Source of the DNA: Fusicatenibacter saccharivorans
GTDB lineage: Bacteria > Bacillota > Clostridia > Lachnospirales > Lachnospiraceae
Reading direction: 5' to 3'
Length of the DNA stretch: 64,000 nucleotides
Assembly: GCF_015557635.1 (NCBI RefSeq)
Contig: NZ_JADNOP010000005.1
Coordinates: 1 to 64,000 of the forward strand
The translations under genes were made by a program, and so were the position numbers. Of the stretch, positions 51,370 to 60,744 are shown in pieces. Every line of letters begins with the position of its first letter. The stretch's first letter is position 1. The notes beneath the pieces are model-generated. The model was not told where the DNA came from. It worked only from the letters and a program-made list of their open reading frames with translations, and ran no database searches.

Positions 51370-52602
51370 ATGGTTAAACCTAAATTGAGGTTTGAAGCAT
51401 TTAATGAAGAATTGTTGTATTATAAGTTGAGAGATATTGTTATAGAAAAAATGTCAAATGGTATAATAAATAAGCAATCAGATAAGATTACAGATGTTAA
51501 GCATATAAATGTGATTAACATGTATTCAGATAATAAAATTGATATAGATGAGCTAAATTTTAGTGCGTATGATGAAGGAGCTGTGAGAAAATGTAATGTT
51601 GAAGTTGGCGATATATTTTTAACGCGTAGTTCTGTAAAAGCGGATGGAATTGCCAAAGCTAATATTTTATTAGATGATGGAATTTATGTATATGATGACC
51701 ATTTAATACGAATTAAAGTAGATGAGAATAAGCATGTGCCTAGGTTTGTAAATTATTATTTGGCATCATCAAGATTTAGAAAGCAATTTATTATAAAAGC
51801 TAAGACTACAGCTTTTACAACTATTGGACAGGATGATATTGCAAGCTGTGCAGGGTATTTTCCGCGTTGTCCAGAACAACAGAAGATAGCGGATTTTTTA
51901 TCAAGTATTGATGCGATAATCGACAACTATAACAATACAATAAAAGTATGGGAAAAACGTAAAAAGGGTATAATGCAGAAACTGTTCAGTCAGAAAGTAA
52001 GATTTAAAGCGGATGATGGAAGTGACTTTCCTGATTGGAAGAAAAAAAAATTGGGAGATGTGTTTAAGATTTCAACAGAAACTAATGAAAATAGATACAG
52101 AAAACAGAATGTTTTATCTGTGTCAGAGGAATACGGTGTTGTTAATCAAATTGAACTTTTGGGTCGGAGCTTTGCTGGAAATGATATTTCAAACTATAAA
52201 GTTGTAAAAACTGGGCAGATTATTTATACGAGAAGCCCGATTGCAATAAAACCGTTTGGGATTATCAAAATAGTAGATGAAGAAATAGGGATTGTGTCAC
52301 CATTGTATATTGTAAATGATGTAAATAAAGATAATTGTTCGTTGTTTTGGTATTATAATTTTGATACTCCTGAACGAACAAACAATTATTTGAAACCGCT
52401 AGTTAGAATTGGGGCTAAGCACACCATGAATATTTCGAATGAAGAATGGCTTTCTGGTAAAGTGGAAGTCCCTTGTCTTACGGAGCAACAAAAAATTGCA
52501 AATTGTCTGAGCGCGTTGGATGATGTTATTGATAATTACAAAGTAACAGTAGATAAATGGAAAGAGTTAAAAAAAGGGTTGTTGCAGCAGATGTTTGTAT
52601 AA
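51370..52602 (+). CDS. hsdS: type I restriction specificity subunit
   Basis: The 410-residue protein has two target recognition domains, each followed by a conserved helical spacer: PEQQKIADFLSSIDAIIDNYN (about 167-187) and TEQQKIANCLSALDDVIDNYK near the end. Each domain reads half of a split DNA target. Two complete halves are present and no extra hsdS fragment or invertase is nearby, so there is no sign of phase variation. RBS is AGGGAGGAAACATA. The 171-bp gap before it contains nothing recognised. Confidence 0.93.
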   Translation: MVKPKLRFEAFNEELLYYKLRDIVIEKMSNGIINKQSDKITDVKHINVINMYSDNKIDIDELNFSAYDEGAVRKCNVEVGDIFLTRSSVKADGIAKANILLDDGIYVYDDHLIRIKVDENKHVPRFVNYYLASSRFRKQFIIKAKTTAFTTIGQDDIASCAGYFPRCPEQQKIADFLSSIDAIIDNYNNTIKVWEKRKKGIMQKLFSQKVRFKADDGSDFPDWKKKKLGDVFKISTETNENRYRKQNVLSVSEEYGVVNQIELLGRSFAGNDISNYKVVKTGQIIYTRSPIAIKPFGIIKIVDEEIGIVSPLYIVNDVNKDNCSLFWYYNFDTPERTNNYLKPLVRIGAKHTMNISNEEWLSGKVEVPCLTEQQKIANCLSALDDVIDNYKVTVDKWKELKKGLLQQMFV

Positions 52603-52703
52603 TAAAGAATGGATTAAAAATTTAAATGAGCAGATGTTATATAGATTATATAGGCATCTGTTCATTATGCTATAGAGATAAAAAGTATTTATGAGGTGAT
52701 AGG

Positions 52704-55700
52704 ATGGGGTATTCAGAATATAAAGATTTAACACCAATAAATAATATAAGCAACGGGGAAGAATATTTAAATGCCTTGGAGTGGGCGCTGAACAATCCAA
52801 AGGTAAAGAATATTGCGCTTGCGGGTCCGTATGGAGCGGGTAAAAGCAGTATTATCGAAACATATTTGAATAGGGAAAAAGATAAGAAGAATATATATGA
52901 ACAGCATAAATTTGCAAAAAAGTATTTAAAAATTTCTATGGCTACATTTATTGAAGCGCATAATAATGAGGGAAATGAAACGAAAATAGAGATAGATGCA
53001 GATGAAGTTGAAGAGGGGATTTTGAAACAGCTATTTTATAAAGTGGAGCATAAAAAAATCCCACAAAGTCGATATAGAAAACTTCAGCCAATTCATTCTA
53101 TAAATGTATTGTTGGGAGTTATTGCATTTTCAGTGATTTTGATTATGTTTGGCGGAATTTTTGTTCCAGATATTTGTAAAAATATTTGGGACAAAATAGA
53201 TGCATTTGCAATGAAATATAGTTGGTTGTCTGGTAAAACCGTGGGCGTTGCCATCAGTTTGGGAATTGTTGGAATAGGAATTACAAGCTATCTGGCGAAA
53301 ATAATAATGTCTAGGTTTCATGTAAAAGAATTAAAACTGCCAGCAGATACAACGTTACAATCGTCAGAGGATGCAGAAGAATCTGTTTTTAATAAAAATT
53401 TAGACGAAATCATGTATTTTTTCGAGGAGACACAGTATCAGTTAATCTTTTTTGAGGATTTAGATCGGTTAGAAAATAGAAAGATTTTTGTCCATCTGAG
53501 AGAATTAAATAATCTCTTAAATAATGACGATGCAATCAAGCATAAACCGATAGTGTTTGTGTATGCTGTGAGAGATGACATTTTTACTAGAGAAGATCGA
53601 ACAAAATTTTTTGATTTTATTATCCCGGTCATTCCTGTTGTGAATGCGACGAATTCTGGTGAGATATTGCTGGAAAAATTAGATGATGCAAAGCGGCATG
53701 GGATTTATCATGATATTTCGCAGGGGTTTGTATTGGATGTGGCACCGTTTATTTCTGATATGAGAGTGTTACAAAATATATACAATGAATTCGTTGTATA
53801 TAAGAAAACATTGCAGACAGAACAACACTTGAATTTGTCTGATGAACAAATGATGGCAATTATTATGTTTAAAAATTTATATCCAAGAGATTTTGCAGAT
53901 ATCCAAGGGGAAGATGGAATAATTAAGAAAGCATTTCAAGATAAAAATTCCTATATTATAGAAAAACGGGAAAAATGGAAAGAAAAAATAGAATATAACA
54001 AAGAACTGATAGAAAAAGTATCAGAGGATACGTTGAAATCCATAAAAGAACTAAAATATGCTATGCTTATAGCAATTACAGAGGGGAAAGGAGTTACTAG
54101 GAATTTTACCGATAGTTCATACTTAAGAAGAGATAGTGGAATATTTGCAGTTAATATACTTTCGGATGATTTTGATTTACGACAGTTGCAGGAGAAAGAG
54201 TGCCAATGTACAGTATATATTTCTTTTTCTGGGAGTATAAATGATATGGAAACCGATGAAAAAGAATTGGAAAAATATATTGAACGATGGGAAAAACTAA
54301 AAGAATACAATGAAAAAAGTTTAGAAGGTTTGCAGGAAGAGATTGAACAAATAAAATATGAGCAGAAAAAACTTTCAAGTCGTTCTCTTCAATGGTTAAT
54401 AGAAAATGATTCATCTGAAAATGTATTATCGAAAGAAGTAAAAGATAACAAATTTCTTGTATTTCTTTTTCGTCGAGGATATTTGGATGAAAAATATGCG
54501 AACTATATTAATTATTTCAAGGGAAACAGCATTACGACTAATGACATGAATTTTATTCTTGCTGTAAAAAATCAAGAGCCACAGCCATTTGATTACCAGT
54601 TGACAAAAATAGAACAAGTTATTCAAAGATTGCAAGATTATGAGTTTGAACAAAAAGCAATTTATAATTTTCAAATCATAGAAGAACTTTTAGGAGAAGA
54701 GAAGATTTCTAAAAAGCTGGAAGTCTTTGTGCAGCAATTAGCAGATGGAGAGGAAACAAGCTGGCAGTTTATTGGTGAGTTTGTTGATAAGACAAAATAT
54801 CAGGCAAAGTTTATACAGATACTTTCCGCGAAATGGAATTCAATGTGGGAATATATTTCGCGGCAAAATACTATGACATATGGACGGCAAGTGTACTATT
54901 TAAAACTGATTATAGAATATGTAGATGAAAAGGAACTGTCACTTCTTAATGTGGAAAATTGTATTACAAGCTATTTCGAGAAGCATGAAGATATATTGCA
55001 GCAATTGAATGATGTGGGCAGTAATAAAATAATTGCAGCGATAAGTAATTGTGATGTATGTTTTGAAAAGCTGAATATTGCTAATGTCTCAGATGATATT
55101 GTCGAATACATATTTGATAATTGCTGTTTTAAATTGAATGATTGTATGGTCCGAAATGTTATCTCGTACAAAAAGAAGAATCTATTAAATATGTTTGAAA
55201 ATCAGCCATATAGTACGATTATCAAATTGGAATATAAACCCTTAATTGAGTATGTGCATGAAAACATGAAGGAGTATATTGAAGCGGTAGTTTTGAAAAA
55301 AACAATAATTGAAGATGAGAACGAGGATATTATAGATCTGCTTCGAAGAATTTTAGAAGAGAGTGATTTGTGTGCTAGCGTAATTTGTTTGGAAAATTTT
55401 GAAATAGAAAAATTAGCGGATTGTCTGGAACAAGAGATACAGAACAAAAGAGATAAAGTGAAAGTGGTTTGGAATACACTCTTAGAGCAAAATAAGATAG
55501 GTATTAGCTGGGAAAATACGATGCTATACTGGAAATATTATAGTATCAGCAATTATCTTAAAAAGTTTATTGAGGTAAATGTTGACAAGCTAAGCGTGGA
55601 AAAAAATAATTATGTTACGGATAATTTTGCAAAGGATATTATAAATGCTAAATTTGAAGATAGTGTATTAAAGAAACTTTTGCCTGTATTGCCTATGAAA

Positions 55701-56330
55701 ACTTTTGATCTTGATGTCGAACAGCTTCCGGAAAATATTCTTGCGATAATGGTAGAGTGTAATTATTTTGGATATACAATAGAATATTATCAAAGTATTG
55801 CAGAACGGAATGAGGATATTGCTGTAGAGTATATTGTTAAAAATCAGGCAGAATTTTATAACAGCTTAGAGGATTTTCCAATGACAAAGAACGTATTGGA
55901 AAGATTGCTTTTTGAACAAAAAATTCCGATGGATAACAGGGAAGAACTATTTGAAAAATATGCTAAGACGTATATGACGGAAAAAATTGCTCTGAATATG
56001 AATGCTGAAGGGTTCAAAGTTACAAAAACATTATTTGATATTGCTTGGGAAATTTTATCGGAAAATCAGAAGGAAAGATTAATGATTGCTAATCTTGAAC
56101 TGCTGAATGTAGATGATATGGAAAAATGTTTTGGAGAACTGAGTGGTCAATATTCAGTATTAAGCGAGCGAACAAAACGATGCAAAGTCAAATTAGATAA
56201 CACAGAGAACAATAGAAAGCTGGTAAATTATTTGGAGAAAATTGGCTATATAACAAGTTCTTGGGAAGAAAAAACAGATTCGAATGGACAGGTGATAATC
56301 ATTGGATGTAGAATTAAACAAAAAAGATAG
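52704..56330 (+). CDS. YobI-family P-loop NTPase, membrane-anchored
   Basis: The 1208-residue protein starts with YKDLTPINNISNGEEYLNALEWAL and the P-loop IALAGPYGAGKSSIIE (about 37-52), matching the YobI-like ATPase family. Two membrane helices interrupt the NTPase domain (about 134-156 and 178-200). Walker B is IFFEDLDRLENRKIF (about 250). A very long helical C-terminal part (about 420-1208) with many leucine-rich helices follows. Its size and STAND-like layout resemble sensors in defence systems; no function is established. RBS is GAGGTGATAGG. Confidence 0.85.
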   Translation: MGYSEYKDLTPINNISNGEEYLNALEWALNNPKVKNIALAGPYGAGKSSIIETYLNREKDKKNIYEQHKFAKKYLKISMATFIEAHNNEGNETKIEIDADEVEEGILKQLFYKVEHKKIPQSRYRKLQPIHSINVLLGVIAFSVILIMFGGIFVPDICKNIWDKIDAFAMKYSWLSGKTVGVAISLGIVGIGITSYLAKIIMSRFHVKELKLPADTTLQSSEDAEESVFNKNLDEIMYFFEETQYQLIFFEDLDRLENRKIFVHLRELNNLLNNDDAIKHKPIVFVYAVRDDIFTREDRTKFFDFIIPVIPVVNATNSGEILLEKLDDAKRHGIYHDISQGFVLDVAPFISDMRVLQNIYNEFVVYKKTLQTEQHLNLSDEQMMAIIMFKNLYPRDFADIQGEDGIIKKAFQDKNSYIIEKREKWKEKIEYNKELIEKVSEDTLKSIKELKYAMLIAITEGKGVTRNFTDSSYLRRDSGIFAVNILSDDFDLRQLQEKECQCTVYISFSGSINDMETDEKELEKYIERWEKLKEYNEKSLEGLQEEIEQIKYEQKKLSSRSLQWLIENDSSENVLSKEVKDNKFLVFLFRRGYLDEKYANYINYFKGNSITTNDMNFILAVKNQEPQPFDYQLTKIEQVIQRLQDYEFEQKAIYNFQIIEELLGEEKISKKLEVFVQQLADGEETSWQFIGEFVDKTKYQAKFIQILSAKWNSMWEYISRQNTMTYGRQVYYLKLIIEYVDEKELSLLNVENCITSYFEKHEDILQQLNDVGSNKIIAAISNCDVCFEKLNIANVSDDIVEYIFDNCCFKLNDCMVRNVISYKKKNLLNMFENQPYSTIIKLEYKPLIEYVHENMKEYIEAVVLKKTIIEDENEDIIDLLRRILEESDLCASVICLENFEIEKLADCLEQEIQNKRDKVKVVWNTLLEQNKIGISWENTMLYWKYYSISNYLKKFIEVNVDKLSVEKNNYVTDNFAKDIINAKFEDSVLKKLLPVLPMKTFDLDVEQLPENILAIMVECNYFGYTIEYYQSIAERNEDIAVEYIVKNQAEFYNSLEDFPMTKNVLERLLFEQKIPMDNREELFEKYAKTYMTEKIALNMNAEGFKVTKTLFDIAWEILSENQKERLMIANLELLNVDDMEKCFGELSGQYSVLSERTKRCKVKLDNTENNRKLVNYLEKIGYITSSWEEKTDSNGQVIIIGCRIKQKR

Positions 56331-56349
56331 AGAAGAGGAAGTAATGTAG

Positions 56350-57186
56350 ATGGGAATAAAATTGTACAGATATAGGACGTTTAAAAAGAACTGGAAGGAA
56401 GAAGCCTTTGATGGAATAGTAGAACCTTCGTCTCCACTCTATTTTAATGATCCGTATGATTGCGATTTTTGTTTTCAAGAAGATATTTCAGACGAAATTC
56501 ATGAAAGAAAAGATTACGTTGAAATGGTAAAAAAATATATTCCTTTGAGAAAAGAGGAACAAGACAGAATTCTTCATGCAGATGATCTTGAACGTGCACT
56601 GCGGATGGTATTTTGGGCGCATGGCAAAAGTATTCAAGGCTCAGTCAAGGCGTTTTTAAGAAATGATATGAGTGAAATGACAAATGAATTAAGAGATGCA
56701 GTGAGAGTTGTTTGCCTTTCAGAAACGTATGATTCTATGCTTATGTGGGGTCATTATGCAATGAATCATACAGGATATTGCATAGAATATGAATTTGAGA
56801 AAGATGATATATGTTATTCAAATTTGCATCCGGTTGAATATACGAAAGATCGGTATACTATTTCGAAAAACGATATTATAGACGGAAAAAGCGACATGAT
56901 TTATAAAATTACATGCAGAAAAGCAGAAGCTTGGTCGTATGAGAAGGAATGGCGTATTGTGACTGAAAATTATAGCAGAACAAGATCCTTAGAAGTAGAT
57001 CCGAAGACGAGATATGTTTTGGATTTGAAGGAGAATATTAAAGCATTCTACTTGGGAGCAAAGATTAATGAAAAAGAAAAATCGGAAATAATACAATTTG
57101 CAAAGAAAAATAATAGAATTGTTTATCAGATGATTTTGTCTGCTAATACATATGAATTAAGAGCTGAACGAATTGATAATGTGTAA
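56350..57186 (+). CDS. DUF2971 domain protein
   Basis: The 278-residue protein has DUF2971 hallmarks: LYRYRTFKKNW at the start, PLYFNDPYDCDF, CLSETYDSMLMWGHYAMNHTGYCIEYEF (about 119-146) and AWSYEKEWRIV (about 200-210). The family occurs widely beside mobile and defence genes but has no proven activity; the conserved C, H, Y, E and W residues suggest an enzyme. It lies 19 bp after the YobI-like gene and is probably cotranscribed. Confidence 0.82.
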   Translation: MGIKLYRYRTFKKNWKEEAFDGIVEPSSPLYFNDPYDCDFCFQEDISDEIHERKDYVEMVKKYIPLRKEEQDRILHADDLERALRMVFWAHGKSIQGSVKAFLRNDMSEMTNELRDAVRVVCLSETYDSMLMWGHYAMNHTGYCIEYEFEKDDICYSNLHPVEYTKDRYTISKNDIIDGKSDMIYKITCRKAEAWSYEKEWRIVTENYSRTRSLEVDPKTRYVLDLKENIKAFYLGAKINEKEKSEIIQFAKKNNRIVYQMILSANTYELRAERIDNV

Positions 57187-57487
57187 TAGCGGTGAAAGAA
57201 TAGTTTGAAGCGGGTATAGATGGAAAAAGAATAAAAAAAGAAACGAGCAACCCGATTGAGCCCTAAGGCTGTACACGACAAAAAACCCATTTCTTAATTT
57301 CTATAATAAAGGAAGGCTGAATTATAGTCAAGAAATTTTTGCGATTTTAAAACAAAGTAATAAAAAGTGTGATATAATAACCTCATAATGAAAAGTAAAA
57401 TTCCGCCTATTTTTCAACATTGTAGGCGGCAATTTTACACCTGCCAGTTAGTGAATCCTAATAAAAGTAAGATGGAGGTACCCGCCC
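57187..57487 (+). other. intergenic leader with hairpin
   Basis: A -10 candidate TATAAT lies at 57373-57378. GTAAAATTCCGCCTA at 57395-57409 pairs with TAGGCGGCAATTTTAC at 57423-57438 near the predicted transcript start. No gene is seen. The hairpin may be a leader element or the terminator of the AT-rich island. Confidence 0.4.
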
Positions 57488-58132
57488 ATGATGGAATACA
57501 CCAGCAAATATTGGAACATGCTGACTCCTTTAATAAAGAAAAGTCTGCTAAAACGCTACGGAAAAGAGGAGACCGCAGAGCTTCTCCGCAAGACCAACCA
57601 GATCTACCGCGACATGCTTCGCCGCGCCGATGATATCGGAAAGGACAACCCGATGGCGTCGAATCTCTATGAAGGCCTCATTTTTCTTGCGCTCTGGGAT
57701 GCGTCGGACAGACAGATTTCTGTGGATGAACTGCGTACAATCTCAGAGGAGATGATGTCCTTCCCGTTTCTGAAAGCCATGGGCCTGATGATTAATGCGA
57801 ATAAGAAGAGCGGCATGGCGCGGATTGCGAAGATGATGCATAAGGATGCCGCCTGGCTGGAAGCACATCCGCAGTATAAGGCGTATTCGTGGGATTTTCA
57901 TTTTGATGAGACGAAGCATCAGGACGGTTTTTATTACCACTTCACCCAATGTCCCCTGAACACCTTCGCCCGAAAAGAGGGCTATCTGGAAGTGCTGCCG
58001 ATTATGTGCGACATTGATTACAAGACAGCAGCCCTGATGCACGCGAAGCTCTACCGTGACCATACGCTGGCAGGCGGCGGTGAGGTCTGTGATTACTGGT
58101 TCGTGGGGGACAAGGTGGAAAATCCGAAATAA
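57488..58132 (+). CDS. L-2-amino-thiazoline-4-carboxylate hydrolase-like protein
   Basis: The 214-residue protein resembles the ATC hydrolase family (PF14196): a helical N-terminal half and a C-terminal part with FHFDETKHQDGFYYHFTQCPLNTFARKEG and the late LPIMCDIDYKTA with a conserved cysteine. True ATC hydrolase takes part in making L-cysteine from a thiazoline; most homologues have unknown substrates. RBS is ATGGAGG, nine bases before the ATG. It is followed after 68 bp by a methyltransferase gene. Confidence 0.72.
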   Translation: MMEYTSKYWNMLTPLIKKSLLKRYGKEETAELLRKTNQIYRDMLRRADDIGKDNPMASNLYEGLIFLALWDASDRQISVDELRTISEEMMSFPFLKAMGLMINANKKSGMARIAKMMHKDAAWLEAHPQYKAYSWDFHFDETKHQDGFYYHFTQCPLNTFARKEGYLEVLPIMCDIDYKTAALMHAKLYRDHTLAGGGEVCDYWFVGDKVENPK

Positions 58133-58200
58133 AATAAGACCGGGACGGAACCGGTGAAATGGATCGAAGAATATAAAACACAGAAGGGAGATCACCCAGA

Positions 58201-59007
58201 ATGAGCAATGAAAAAATAAAACCAAAACTGAATGGAACTGCCGAGACGATGCTGCAGTGCTTCTACGCCCGTGCCATGCACAGCAGAAATCCGAAAAACA
58301 AGTTCCGCGACACCAAAGCAGAAGAGCTGATTGACCGCATCGACTATGATTTCAGCAATGCGAAAAAGGACACAGCAATGAGCGGCGGAATCGTAGCGCG
58401 GAGTGTTGTGTTTGATGAGCTGGTCAGCGACTTTATCCGAAAGAACCCGGATTGTACCGTCGTCAACATCGCCTGTGGTCTGGACACACGGTTTTACCGC
58501 ATGGATAATGGAAAAATTACCTGGTACAATCTCGATCTGCCGGAGACGATTGAGGTGCGCGATTCCATCTATCAGGAATCCGGCCGTGTTTCCACGATTG
58601 CGTGTTCCGTGCTCGACCCGGCATGGGCCGATCAGGTAAAAGTGCGGGGCAAAATGCTTTTCATTATCGAAGGTCTGACCATGTACATGAAAGCGGATGA
58701 GGTCAGAATGATGCTCGCCATCATCCGCGATCATTTCGACAATGCCTACGTCTGCATGGAAACGCTGTGCCCGTACTTTGTAAAGAAAGAAAACATCGAA
58801 AAATCTATTCAGGCGACGGGCGCGACGTTTACCTGGGGTGCGAACAGCTTTGCAGACCTGGGCGACATTGCCGCCGGTTTCCGAAAAGTAAAAGACGACA
58901 ACATCGCCCGCGGTATGGAAACGCTGAATCCCATTTACAAGCTGGTGATGTGGATGCCGATCATCCACAAATTCGCAGAGAAAATTCTGGTGTTTGAAAA
59001 AGCGTAA
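58201..59007 (+). CDS. LCM/Tcmp-type SAM-dependent O-methyltransferase
   Basis: The 268-residue enzyme has the leucine-carboxyl-methyltransferase-like features MSGGIVARSVVFDELV, SAM motif I VVNIACGLDTRFYRM (about 87-101), acidic motif NLDLPETIEVR and LFIIEGLTMYM. Members methylate carboxyl or hydroxyl groups on small molecules or polyketides. It follows the ATC-hydrolase-like gene, so both may act on one small molecule. RBS is AGAAGGGAGATCACCCAG. Confidence 0.85.
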   Translation: MSNEKIKPKLNGTAETMLQCFYARAMHSRNPKNKFRDTKAEELIDRIDYDFSNAKKDTAMSGGIVARSVVFDELVSDFIRKNPDCTVVNIACGLDTRFYRMDNGKITWYNLDLPETIEVRDSIYQESGRVSTIACSVLDPAWADQVKVRGKMLFIIEGLTMYMKADEVRMMLAIIRDHFDNAYVCMETLCPYFVKKENIEKSIQATGATFTWGANSFADLGDIAAGFRKVKDDNIARGMETLNPIYKLVMWMPIIHKFAEKILVFEKA

Positions 59008-59047
59008 GAAAAGAAATGAAAAGAAATGAAAAGAAATGAAAAGAAAC
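59008..59047 (+). repeat. four tandem copies of a 10-bp unit
   Basis: GAAAAGAAAT occurs three times in a row and then once as GAAAAGAAAC, directly after the methyltransferase stop codon. Confidence 0.9.
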
Positions 59048-59105
59048 AGGCAGCCCGGCAGCGGAAAAGCTCAAAAAGCTTCCGTGCAGGGAACCTGTTT
59101 TTTGT
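59044..59105. terminator. bidirectional terminator
   Basis: AAACAGG at 59044-59050 pairs with CCTGTTT at 59094-59100 around an inner CGGAA...TTCCG stem, followed by TTTTT. It separates converging genes. Confidence 0.75.
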
Positions 59106-59125
59106 TTGTGCAGGAAATTAACAAA

Positions 59126-59782
59126 TCATTCATCCGGCCACACAAAATGTGCATTCCCCGCCTCAAGGCCGTCAATCAGAATATTCTGTCCCGTGCAGAA
59201 CCGGTTCGTCACGGTCATAAAATACGCCCAGTCCGCTGCTTCCTCGACGGTCATCCACCGTTTCAGCGGCGTCAGCTCCATGATCTGATCCCAGAGCTTT
59301 TGGTCTTCTGTGACAGGCAGATTCAACTCGGTCAGTACGCCGCCGAAATCAAGGCTGTTGCACGTTCCGCCATACGGTGCAATGCGGAGTGCCACGTTTT
59401 TCGTGTAGGCGAGCACACCGCCCTTGCTTGCGGTGTATTCCGGAAATTCAGCTCCGGTATGGCCGCTGGCCGAGCCGATCATGAGGATGGCGCGGATGGT
59501 GTCATGAATTCCGTACGCCTCCGTGATTGCGATGGTTCCCTTTAAATTGATATCAATATCATCCTCGTTCTGCACACCGGCGTTGTTGATGACAATATCA
59601 AAAGGCGCAAGTGCCGGATACTGTTCTTTGGCGCGGATATCAAGGCAGAAATGAGTATACGAATCCTGGCTGATCGAAGCCTCCTTCCGGTCAAATCCGG
59701 TAACATCAAAGCCTTCTTTTAAAAATTTCTCCGCAATCGCCTTTCCGATTCCGGAGCTGGTTCCTGTAATAAGTACACGCAT
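59126..59782 (-). CDS. short-chain dehydrogenase/reductase
   Basis: The 218-residue SDR enzyme has the cofactor motif TGTSSGIGKAIA (about 7-18), NNAG (about 71-74), the catalytic serine in MIGSASGHTG and the YxxxK pair in YTASKGG. It should use NAD(P)H on an unknown alcohol or ketone. The start at 59782 follows GGGAGGTTATCGT; 17 residues of a longer frame are excluded. Confidence 0.88.
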   Translation of the reverse strand: MRVLITGTSSGIGKAIAEKFLKEGFDVTGFDRKEASISQDSYTHFCLDIRAKEQYPALAPFDIVINNAGVQNEDDIDINLKGTIAITEAYGIHDTIRAILMIGSASGHTGAEFPEYTASKGGVLAYTKNVALRIAPYGGTCNSLDFGGVLTELNLPVTEDQKLWDQIMELTPLKRWMTVEEAADWAYFMTVTNRFCTGQNILIDGLEAGNAHFVWPDE

Positions 59783-59931
59783 ACGATAACCTCCCGATGA
59801 AATATTACCCTCATTATACCGCAAACACAGCATGCGATCCAGAAGAAACGAAAAAGAATGCAGGAAAAGAAAATGTTACGGGAAAAATCACTGCATAAAA
59901 CAAAAGAGTCTCTCAAAACCACAACAAATAA

Positions 59932-59960
59932 TTGACAGATTTTAGGAGAAGGAGTAGAGT
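59932..59960 (+). promoter_or_regulatory. probable promoter of the suf genes
   Basis: TTGACA at 59932-59937 with TAGAGT at 59955-59960 and a 17-bp spacer, 53 bp before sufC. Confidence 0.55.
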
Positions 59961-60012
59961 TTTTGAAAGGGGGATTATCCCTGCAAAGAGTGAAAACAAA
60001 AGAGGTGCAAAT

Positions 60013-60744
60013 ATGCTGAAAGTAGACAATCTTACCTTTGAAGTAAACGAAGAGGGAAGAAAACGCTGCCTCGTCAACCACATCAGTTTTGAGGTAAAGG
60101 ACGGGGAAATGCTGGTGATTACCGGACCGAACGGTGGCGGAAAATCAACGCTGGCCAAAGTGCTTGCAGGAATTGAGGACGCCAATGGCGGAGAAATCTT
60201 CCTGGATGAGGAAAATATTACCGGTTATGATATTGACCACCGTGCAAACGCCGGCATCGGCTATGCATTCCAGCAGCCGCCGCGTTTTAAAGGAATGACG
60301 GTGAAAAAAATGCTGTCGCTGGCAGCCGGAAAAGAACTGACGGAAGCCGAGAGCTGTAAACTCCTCTCCGCTGTCGGACTCTGCTCTGCCGATTACCTGA
60401 ACCGCCAGATGGACGGTACGCTCTCGGGAGGAGAGATGAAGCGTCTGGAGATCGCAACGGTTCTTGCAAAACCGCATAAGGTCAGCATTTTCGATGAGCC
60501 GGAGGCCGGCATTGACCTGTGGAGCTTTTCCATGCTGATCAAACGGTTTGAAGAAATCCACAAAGAGAAGAAAGAATGTCTGATTCTCATTTCCCATCAG
60601 GAACGCATTATCCAGATGGCAGACAAGATCATGGTGATCGAGGACGGCCAGGTGAAAGAATACGGTACAAAGGAAGACGTACTGCCGACCCTGTTCCAGC
60701 AGAAAACAGGCCGGATGTGCGGCCAGGAAGGAGGCACATGCTGA
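60013..60744 (+). CDS. sufC: Fe-S cluster assembly ATPase SufC
   Basis: The 243-residue ABC-type ATPase has Walker A GPNGGGKST (about 37-45), signature LSGGEMKRLEIATVL and Walker B VSIFDEPEAGIDLWS. SufC ATP hydrolysis remodels SufB/SufD during iron-sulfur cluster assembly. The start at 60013 follows AGAGGTGCAAAT. It overlaps the sufB-like gene by 7 bp. No sufS, sufU or sufD is next to it, so this is the minimal two-gene form known in anaerobes. Confidence 0.88.
   Translation: MLKVDNLTFEVNEEGRKRCLVNHISFEVKDGEMLVITGPNGGGKSTLAKVLAGIEDANGGEIFLDEENITGYDIDHRANAGIGYAFQQPPRFKGMTVKKMLSLAAGKELTEAESCKLLSAVGLCSADYLNRQMDGTLSGGEMKRLEIATVLAKPHKVSIFDEPEAGIDLWSFSMLIKRFEEIHKEKKECLILISHQERIIQMADKIMVIEDGQVKEYGTKEDVLPTLFQQKTGRMCGQEGGTC

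Noticed and set aside
51370-52602. phase-variable hsdS locus
   Set aside because: No second hsdS copy, inverted repeat or recombinase is near, so no shufflon can be supported.
59008-59047. CRISPR-like repeat
   Set aside because: Four contiguous 10-bp copies without spacers; a simple tandem repeat.
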